Source of the DNA: Typha latifolia
Taxonomy: Eukaryota; Streptophyta; Magnoliopsida; Poales; Typhaceae
Direction of reading: 5' to 3'
DNA length: 64,000 bases
NCBI GenBank assembly: GCA_019914945.1
Contig: CM034100.1
Coordinates: forward strand, 11,729,096 to 11,793,095
The notes beneath the pieces were generated by a model. That model made no database searches and had not been told where the DNA came from. It was given only the letters and a program-made list of their open reading frames with translations. Below, one piece after another: positions 56,376 through 64,000 of this stretch; position 1 is the stretch's first letter, and each line of letters begins with the position of its first letter. The position numbers and the translations under genes are program-made.

Positions 56376-57370
56376 CTATAACCACTGAGTGCCTAGGACA
56401 ATGTCTGCTCCTCGCAGCGCCAACAAATACAAGTCCACAATGATGTCGTGTCCTTGCACCCAAATACCGACCCAATGACACAAGTTCTCCGTCTTAAGCT
56501 TCATGCCGTCTCCAATAGCAACGTCAAATTTTGTGGTCAAATCAGCATCCAAGCCCAATCTCCTCACTAACCACTCATTTAGAAAGTTTTTTGCAGTTCC
56601 AGTATCGATGAGGATGTGTACACAAACCTTTCTAGCGAGTCCGTCTACCCGTAACGTCCTCGACGAGAAGTACCCGAATATGCATGCATCGATATTTTAG
56701 CTTGGATATCTTCCTCCGCGCCCTCCTCAACGACCTCCTCATGGACCTCCTCTCTACACTCTCCATCATCAACAGCCTCAGCATCCTCCTCAAGATCGTT
56801 GATGAGCATCACACTCTTAATCAGTTTGGAACACCGATGACTGGGAGTGAAACGTTCATCGCAGGGAAAGCAAAAACCCTTCACTATTCGCTCCTCCACC
56901 TCGGCAGGTGTGAGAGTTTGAACCTCTAACATTGGAAGAAGGTCTCAAAGGTAGTCATTGTCTAGTACTCGCAGTCGTTGTCTTTGAACTCGTAGAATTT
57001 CCAACCGGCGTTCTAGGTGCAAATCGCCCATCTCGATTGCCCAAACTTATTTTCGCTGCCATCTTGAGAGCCTTATGCTTTTGCTCCATCCTCACGGCCT
57101 TCTCAAAGGCCTCCTCAAAAGTGGTAGGACAAAGAGCACAAACATCCATCTGTATCTCATCCCGTAGCCCTAAAATGAATATGCTCATCAATGTCGGTTC
57201 GGGCTAAGGTGGCTCACAACAACTACTAACTCTTTCAAATTCTGCTTGGTACTTCAATATGGTCGTCCTCTGAACCATCTTGCTTAATGTGGCAGTAAAA
57301 TCTTCATATGTCGCTGCCCCAAATCTGCGTATAATCCTCCTATAAAAGCCATCCCAACTAGTAAATCCTT
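56376..57370 (-). pseudogene. Chromovirus 1 copy L protease, zinc knuckle and gag C-terminus
   Basis: The protease active site reads LIDTGTAKNFLNE (DTG kept, following Ser changed) near 56590-56620, with GDGMKL and DIVLGTQWL to the left. The knuckle reads CFPCDERFTPSHRC at about 56830-56880 (all four ligands present). The gag segment 56955-57191 has FILGLRDEI, ALCPTTFEEAFEKAVRMEQKHK, and continues to the insertion of LTR M at 57371. Confidence 0.83.
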
Positions 57371-58245
57371 AGATACGATCTCCCATTTTTGACCAAGGCT
57401 CGATCTATTCTGATTTGCAAATATGGACAGGATCTGACACAAAACTTTAAAAATAGATCCCAAAAGATGCCGCCATCGGATCGATGTGAGATTTTTGTAG
57501 CCCCGAAAAAGAGCTTTCCAGCAAATCAAATTTCAAGCGAATCAGATGTCGGGATCTCGAGATATCGTTCGATTAGTGGACGAATGTCGGGTAGTCTGTC
57601 TTAGGATCTGTGGATGGAGGCACGAGATCCTAGATAATGGTGGATGGTGGTGGACCAGCGATTAATGGGGTGGCACCAGTGAGTAAGTGGTGGTGGAAGG
57701 GTTATGGGTGATGGAAGGATTAGGGCAAGCGATGGATAAATTGGATGAAGGGGGAGGAGAGGGCTGCCCTAAGGGACTAGGGTGATTGGCCGATCGAGGG
57801 AGGTTAGAAGTGGCATCACTGGGGAATGAGAGAACGGGAGAGAAGAAGATGAAGAAGGCAGGGCAAAAACTCAATTCATCAATAATAATTCTATGTTTGC
57901 CATCCACACCTTTAGAGGCTAACCAAACAATTCAAAAATGGCAATTATTAACCTCAAACAATACATTTTCGCCGACCGCGTTCGAACGCACATATTTTGC
58001 ACTTCTCTGGATTTGCAAACGCAATGCAGGTGTTCGCAGGTGCGTTCGAACGCACATTTCGCACTCTTTAGATGTGCGAACCTGATGCTGGCGTTCACAA
58101 GCACGTTCAAACGCACTCCACCCACATTCGAACGCGACATACAGAAAACTTATTATTTTGGAAGTAAACACTAAAACAAGAGACAAAGACATCCCTAAAG
58201 TGTATCTATGGTCGAGATGACATTAGTGAAGTCCGAATCGTATCA
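57371..58245 (-). mobile_element. Chromovirus 2 solo LTR M in copy L gag
   Basis: An 875-bp type 2 LTR starting AGATACGATCTCCC and ending CGTATCA. Flanks TCCTT (57366-57370) and TCCTC (58246-58250) form a near-perfect five-base duplication, and gag of copy L is continuous across it by comparison with copy R (11745-11765). Palindrome module 57975-58140. Confidence 0.86.
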
Positions 58246-59066
58246 TCCTCCACCACGAATAATCGATCTATACCAATGTAATGCCGTTCCTTGGAGGTGA
58301 AAGCTTGCCATTTGAACCTTTGTGTTCTCCACTGTCCCTTGACAATCAAAGTATTGCTCCACTTGAAACACTCAATCCGTTGGATCACCGCCTTGGAATT
58401 TTGGAAAGTCCAAGATTGTGGTTCTCCCCCGAATAGCATTGTCAGGTTCGCGAAAGATCTTTGGTTTAGGTCTAAACCTTTGTGCCTATTGATCTCCTTC
58501 TCTAAATCCTTGACTACGTCCATCACCATCTCCAAGGGATCAACCTCATCCTCAAAGTGACAATCCTCCTCATCGACGAAGCGCACCGGTGCCACACGCC
58601 TCTCGGGTTCCACCACTGTCGGTCTTAGGTTTTGTATTGGAGGTGAGGGATGATGTGTAGGCATAGGTAAAAGAGGATCATTGACACTAACATGTCGCAC
58701 CTGGACCTGTGGGTTATTGGTTCGATGTGTTCCGATCGCTGGTCCTTCTTAAGGCACCGATCTTCGTTGAGGAGATAACAAAGCCGATCAGTTCATGACA
58801 TATTCTTTCAACGCATTATGATCATTCTACATTGCGTCTACTCTATGCAGCAAGGTTTGGAACATGCCCCTAAGTTCATTCGCCAAGCCCATGTTCACAC
58901 CCATGGACGTTGGTTGACTCGGTCCTGCCATGGTCACTCCAAAGGATTCAGCCTCATGGTTAGGGTTATCGTGGATTGATTCTTCCCTTGTCGGTGTGCT
59001 TTCCATTGGTCTCCTTGTTGATGTCATCTTCCTTGTTTCCACCATTAATGGAGGTCTGAGGTTCAC
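58246..59066 (-). pseudogene. Chromovirus 1 copy L gag N-terminal half
   Basis: The frame opens just inside the primer site. A 79-codon piece (58827-59066) ends in MGVNMGLANELRGMFQTLLHRVDAM, which matches the gag start seen in copies R and Q. Stops follow, then 58206-58700 resumes with the Arg/Glu-rich segment and the IQRIECFK block before the gag core. It is the only complete gag 5' end of type 1 here. Confidence 0.8.
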
Positions 59067-59069
59067 CTA

Positions 59070-59082
59070 GCTCTGATACCAA
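59070..59082 (-). promoter_or_regulatory. Chromovirus 1 copy L primer-binding site
   Basis: The minus strand reads TTGGTATCAGAGC directly after the LTR end TTAACA. It shows that in this subfamily the LTR stops before the tRNA-complementary site. Confidence 0.87.
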
Positions 59083-60759
59083 TGTTAAGTCTACAGAATG
59101 ATTCCTTTCATATATGAATTTTATTGCAAGAAGCAGTCCTCACAACCGAGGCCAATTGATTCGTAACTCCCTAATCTATGTTTTTTGTATTTATGCCCTT
59201 CACAGATTCAAACTGCAATTGGGACAAAAACACGATATAGTGCGGTTGATGATGGTGGTGATGGGTGGAGTGGAAAGTCAGATTATGGATGATAATGGAG
59301 ATGAGGCTGGATGGGTGATGTTGTTTAAGGGATAAAGACGAATGGGAAGAAGTGGTCGAGATGCCAAAGAAGAGGGAGGACTCGAAAGACGAGGGAGATT
59401 AGAAGTTTGGAGAGACCTTGGCAATGGTAGAGGTGGCAGGTTGGTGAAGAGGGAGGATGGAGATTAGGGTAGGGAGAAGATAGAGAGGCAAAAAACTGAT
59501 ACGATCTCTAATACCAGCTTGATACTATCTTCCCTTTTGGCGAAGGTTCGATCTCTTCCAATTCTTAGATCTGGACTAGATTTGGCATGAAACTTTATAA
59601 ATGGATCTCGAAAGATGCCGCTATCGAATCAATGTGAAATTTGGATATGTTGTAGATCCAAGAAAGAGCTTTCCAACAAATAAAGTTTCAAGTTAATCGG
59701 ATATCGGGATTTCGAGATATCATCTGATTAGTGGGAGAACATCAGGGGGTCTGATCAGGATCTGTGGATGGAGGCACGAGATCCTAGGATGATGGTGGTT
59801 GGAGATGGATCGGCGTTAATGGGGTGGCACCAGTGAAAAGTGGTGGTGGAAGGGTTGTGGTTGATGGAAGGGTTAGGGCAAGTATTGGATAGATTGGAAG
59901 AAGGGGGAGGAGAAGGCCACCCCTAAGGGACTAGGGTGATTGGCCGGTCGAGGGAGGTTAAAAGCGGCGTCACCGGGGATCGACAGAACGAGAGCAAAGA
60001 AGACGAAGGAGGCAAGGCAAAACTCAATTCATAAATAATGACTCTATGATTGCCATCCACATTCTTTAGAGGCTAACCAAACAATTCAAAATTAACCCTA
60101 AATAGTACATTTTCGTCGACCGCGTTCGAACGCACCGGCTCGCGTTTGAACGCACCTAGTTCGCTCTTCTCTGGATTTGCGAACGCGATGTAGGCATTCG
60201 AACGCGTGACGGAACGCACTTGTTTCCCACTTCTCTAGATTTGCGAATGCGATGCAGGCGTTCACATCACATTCGAACGCACAATTCACACTCTCTGGAC
60301 ATGATGTCATTCACAACCGCATTCAAAAGCACTCCACCCACGTTCGAACGCGACATATAGAAAACTTATTTTTCTAAGAAATAAACACTAAAAAAGAATA
60401 AAAGACACCACTAAAGTGTATCCATGCTCGAGACGTCCTCGGTGAAGTTCGAATCATATCAAAAACTAATACTCCAATAGCATAGTAATTTTGGCTGCCA
60501 TCCACACCTTTATAGAGGCTAGCGAACAAGCCAAAATAATAATTATTAACCCTAATTCTAGAGGATTCTCGCTGATTGCGTTCAAATGCGCCCGATCACG
60601 TTCGAATGTGCCCGATCGCATTCGAATGCACAAAAGGCATTATCTGTGGATGCGAACACGATGCAGGCATTCGAACGCATATTTCGCGTTCTCTATTTCT
60701 GCGAGCTTGATGCAAGCATTCGCAAAGGCGTTCGAATGTGACTCTAACTAAGTGTATTA
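59083..60759 (-). repeat. Chromovirus 1 LTR P, shared between copies L and Q, split by LTR N
   Basis: The LTR is 59083-59496 plus 60462-60759 after removing solo LTR N, about 710 bp. Its left side abuts the primer site of L, making it the 5' LTR of L. Its right side abuts the purine tract of Q (minus-strand AAGGTGGGGGAAGA, about 60768-60782), making it the 3' LTR of Q. A palindrome module is at 60573-60745 and TATA-like CTATAAAGG lies on the minus strand near 60505-60515. Confidence 0.85.
59497..60461 (-). mobile_element. Chromovirus 2 solo LTR N, perfect AAAAC duplication
   Basis: AAAAC stands at 59492-59496 and 60462-60466. The 965-bp unit starts TGATACGATCTCTAATACCAGC and then repeats a TTGATACTATCTTCCC start. 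Read on the minus strand, the usual LTR end is followed by a degenerate primer site and a second GATCGTATCA end. The LTR therefore extends past its primer site, as does the solo LTR at 9991. Palindrome module 60117-60358, with a perfect copy at 60122-60133. Confidence 0.92.
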
Positions 60760-60834
60760 GACCACCAGTCTTCCCCCACCTTGTCCTCAAGGTGTAAAGT
60801 CAGAGAAACGCTCCAAGATATCTGTCTTCAACTC

Positions 60835-61860
60835 CTATGTCGACTCGTCAGATGGCTTGCTAAGCCACTCGACTAGAATCTCCATCTCTAATCTGGTATC
60901 ATGACGTCGTTGGCGCCTAGCAAGTACTCGAACTGGCTCTACGATCTCTGTCTCCTCCAATAGCTCTGGTAGAATTGATCCAACAACCTCATGATCTCCA
61001 ATCCACTCCCTCAGCAATGAAACATGGAAGACAGGATGCAGTCATGACCCCTCCGGCAGCTCCAAACAATATGCAACCGGACCAATATGCTCTAACACCT
61101 GAAACGGATCGAAGTAGCGATGTGCTAACTTCTGGTATCACATCGGACGCAAGGTCACCTGTCGATACGGTTGCACCCTCACAAACACCCAACTGCAGAT
61201 TTCGAACTCCTGCTCCCTATGACTACAATCATAAACTTGCATCATGCAGTTTTGAGCAAGTTTAAGATGGGCACACAACCTCCTTAATGTGGCGTCTCTA
61301 TCCATCAAAGCTAAGACCACCTCCGTTTGATCTGCAAATGCCACTGGATCATACACGCGTAATGTTGGTGCCATGCATCCATACACCACCTCGAACGGAG
61401 TCATGCCAATACTACTGTGGTTGGCGGTGTTGTAAGACCACTCCGCCCATGGTAAGAACTCCAACCATCGTCTCGGTATCTCTCCAATAAAGCACCTCAA
61501 GTACTGCTCAATGTCTCGATTGACCACCTCAGTTTGGCCGTCTGTTTGTGGATGGTAGGCCGAACTGAAGTTTAATCGAATCCCATATAATCTGAAAAAA
61601 TCCATCCTAAAGTCTCTCATAAATATGATCATAATCCGAGACAATCATGCGTGGCATGCCATGTAACCGAGCAACATCTCTAAGAAAAATGTCAGCCACT
61701 GACTTGGCTGAAAAAGGATGTGATAATACAGAAAAGTGCGCATACTTACTCAATCTATCGAGCATCACAAAAATAACGGAATAACCGCGTACCTGTGGAA
61801 GACCCTCTATGATATTTATAGAAATGTCTTCCCAATCACAGTCTGGTATCGATAGAGGCT
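60835..61860 (-). pseudogene. Chromovirus 1 copy Q integrase and chromodomain
   Basis: The integrase C-terminal two thirds is open at 61138-61644: FSSAYHPQTDGQTEVVNRDIEQYL with the catalytic Glu, WAEWSYNTANHSSIGMTPFEVVYG, then the basic tail. To its right the earlier core is frame-broken. To its left (60835-61017) lies the chromodomain region MEILVEWLSKPSDEST, with its end degraded. Confidence 0.84.
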
Positions 61861-62034
61861 ATAGTAATCCAGCCGGTTTTAATATTGTTGCCTAAGCTCT
61901 GTGACAAACTTCGCAAGACCGGACAAAACTCCTCACATCTCGCCTCAATCCCGGCAACATGCAACTCTAAGATATCCTCCTATAAGTCCTGAAGAGACCC
62001 TTATGACTAGCCTCTGGAGTTTGGTGGAAGTGCT

Positions 62035-63460
62035 CTAACAATTTCTACCACAATCCATCATTTCCGGGCACTCGAATGCACCCGTGGTCCAGCAACAAAC
62101 TGCCTTGATTCTCCAACTATGGATGGCACTTCGGATTATCCAATACCTCCTAAATAATCTCAAAATATCTGGGTCAGATGTACATGCATACCACAGCTCA
62201 TCAAGACAAGGAAAATTAGGAGAAGAATAGGCTGCAAGCTCGGCGGTATTAGGTTGGCATGATAATGCATCCACCGCGCTATTTTCCATCCCTTTCTTGT
62301 ATTGAATTTTATAATCATACCACAACAATTTGGTGACCCATCTCTACTGTGCCAGGGTGTGAATACGTTGTCCCATAAAATATGAAAGGTTCCTTTGATC
62401 GGTTCGGATAATGAATCGCCTACCGATTAAATAAGGCCTCCATTTTATCACCGCATACAGAATTGCCAACATCTCTCTCTTGTAGGTCGATAATTGCTAA
62501 GAGTTTTGTGATAAAGCCTTGCTAAGAAATGCTCTAGAACATCGTCCTTGCATTAGTACAGCTCCTATGCGAACTCCAGATGCATCATATTCCACAATGA
62601 ACCCTTTGGTGAAGTCCGGTAGAGATAGAACAGACGCCGTTGTCATTGCTATTTTGAGTTTTTCAAAGGCTCTAGTGGCTTCATCCATCTATCTAAAAGA
62701 GTCCTTCAACAAAGAAGTGAGAGGAGCAGCGATCTTGCCATATCCAGCAATGAAGCAGCGTTAATATCCGATCAGCCCCAAGAATCCTCGAAATCCTACA
62801 GTGGTAGTAGGGATCGACCAAGCGGTCATGCATGCTATCTTTTGAGGATCCGCTGGTACACCTTCCATTGAGATGATATGGCCTAAATGCTCCACTTGTG
62901 GTACTCCCATAGGCACTTGGACTTCTTAATCTTCACTTGGTTTTGCTTCAATAAATTCAACACATCCTCCAAATGCCGCCAATGCTCCATTTCAGTCATC
63001 ACCCGAAACTCGTAGTACCCATCCAGCGTCCGAAAGACAGTTTTGTGCACATCCATCAGGTGAACTCTAATTTGATAGTACCTGGCCCTCAAGTCAAGCT
63101 TGTTGAATATGGTCGCCCTTGCAAGCTCGTCTAGCAACTCTTCTATGACCGGAATAGGATACCGATCCTTGACAGTGATAGTGTTTAGTGCCCAGTAATT
63201 GACACGAAAATGTCATGTCCCATCCTTCTTTCACACCAATAGTACGGAGGATGAGTAGGAGCTATGACTTAGTTGTATGAGGCCTTGCTCCAACATCTTG
63301 ACTACCATCTTAGAGATAAATTTCTTTTGCACATGCGGATACCGATATGGCCTCACATTTGATGGTGTAGCCCGGGCACAATCTCTATGCGATGGTCCGC
63401 CGTTCTCCTTGATGGCAACTCCTTTGGCCTTCAAACAATCTAGCAAATTTGTCTAATAAA
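62035..63460 (-). pseudogene. Chromovirus 1 copy Q reverse transcriptase-RNase H without active site
   Basis: Fingers (63231-63446: [16 protein letters not shown]) and [24 protein letters not shown] are present. After YYEFRVM the frame goes straight to [18 protein letters not shown]. The segment with MPFGLTNA and FFDDILVYS (about 130 bp) is therefore deleted in frame near 63000. RNase H pieces are at 62497-62688 and the YDYKIQYKKG tail at 62035-62328. Confidence 0.86.
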
Positions 63461-64000
63461 TTAGACAACATGATAGTAGTATCTGGACTCATTTGAGGCT
63501 CGTCTCCTGCTAGTCCTAACTAAAGAAGGTAGAGATCAAACGCCATCAAGCCGCACATCTTTGTTTCCTTGCTTAAATTTCAGCCACATGCTCCGAAAAT
63601 CAAAGGTGATGGGTCCCAAGCTTTGTAACCACTAAGATCCTCCTCATCGACGAAGCGCACTAGTGTTGTTCACCTCTCTGGTTCCACCATCGTCGGTCTT
63701 GGGTTTTGTAATGGAGGTAGGGGATGATGTGTAGGTATGGGTAAAAGAGGATCAATGATACTAATATGTCACACTTGGACCTGTGGGGTATCAGTTTCGT
63801 GTGATCCCACCGTTGGTCCTTCTTGAGGCACCGATCTTCATCGAGGAGATGATGAAGCTGATCGGTTCATGACATATTCTTTTAAAGCATTATGATCATT
63901 TTGCATTGCATCAACTCTATGCAGCAATATTTAGAACATGCCATTATGTTCATCAACTAAGCCCATATTTACACCCATGAAGTTGGTTGACTCGGTCTTG
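63461..64000 (-). pseudogene. Chromovirus 1 copy Q protease-edge and gag N-terminal remnant
   Basis: 63480-63640 matches the linker between protease and RT of other copies, including GGTCCCAAGCTTTG. At about 63645 it changes to gag sequence equal to copy L 58565 onward, which runs to the right edge with the MGVNMGL-type gag start near 63910-63980. Protease and gag core are absent. Confidence 0.8.

Larger units (their letters stand above)
50042..59082 (-). mobile_element. Chromovirus 1 copy L, most complete body
   Basis: From 59082 leftward it has a primer site (59070-59082), gag, knuckle, protease, RT, RNase H, integrase, chromodomain and purine tract. It is interrupted only by solo LTR M (57371-58245) and the Del/Tekay-like unit (52465-55773). 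Subtracting both leaves about 4.9 kb, a normal chromovirus interior. Several stops remain. It serves as the reference for judging deletions in R, I and Q. Confidence 0.9.
60760..64000 (-). mobile_element. Chromovirus 1 copy Q, deleted, cut by right window edge
   Basis: Reading leftward from 64000 are the gag start region, a jump, the protease-proximal segment, RT, RNase H, integrase, chromodomain and purine tract. Two large deletions are seen. Near 63645 gag N-terminal sequence joins directly to the start of the protease area, losing about 2 kb. Near 63000 the RT palm is removed. Confidence 0.87.

Overview
The window is intergenic plant chromatin built almost entirely of nested, decayed LTR retrotransposons. 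I found no host gene, tRNA, rRNA or CRISPR array. The evidence for an angiosperm is a Copia lineage of Sirevirus type (tRNA-iMet primer site, repeated GGGGGAG tracts before the 3' LTR, a third ORF after pol), chromodomain-bearing Gypsy elements, an Athila/Tat-type Gypsy with a tRNA-Asp-like primer site, and a Del/Tekay-like LTR. The species cannot be told from the sequence.

Layout. 1-5602 is Copia-A (minus strand), cut by the left edge, with its 5' LTR at 4624-5602. 5603-6487 is unassigned. 6488-12415 is chromovirus type 1 copy R (minus), carrying a solo LTR at 9991-10759. Copy R is broken in gag by chromovirus type 2 copy D (plus, 12416-16156). D is broken in RT by an Athila/Tat element (minus, 16157 to about 32037), which is broken in gag by Copia-B (plus, 23772-29780, perfect TTTTG target duplication). 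This is a four-layer nest whose right-hand remainder is lost. 32038-32883 holds a scrap of chromovirus 1 and an unassigned promoter-like stretch. 32884-35626 is chromovirus 2 copy E (plus). 35627-38112 is the 3' end of a Del/Tekay-like element (minus). 38113-39041 is a chromovirus 2 5' LTR with a stub. From 39042 to 64000 runs a minus-strand series of chromovirus 1 bodies I, L and Q joined by shared LTRs at 49217-50041 and 59083-60759. Inside this series sit Copia-C (40300-47859, perfect TCAGC duplication), chromovirus 2 solo LTRs (47866-48849, 57371-58245, 59497-60461) and a 3.3 kb Del/Tekay-like solo LTR (52465-55773).

No element is autonomous. Each lacks a domain, a catalytic residue or an open frame. 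Many nonsense codons sit where relatives have Gln codons, as expected from C-to-T decay of methylated DNA. Copia-B and Copia-C share three such stops, so already-defective templates were probably moved in trans.

The strongest unexplained signal is regulatory. The Copia LTRs, the LTRs of both chromovirus types and an internal promoter-like site of Copia-C all carry clusters of the palindrome GCGTTCGAACGC with GCGTTCAC half-sites, placed just upstream of a TATA-like box where one can be seen. The Athila and Del/Tekay LTRs lack it. In Copia-C the internal cluster precedes what reads as a separate transcription unit (TATA, telo-box leader, 5'UTR intron) for the third ORF.
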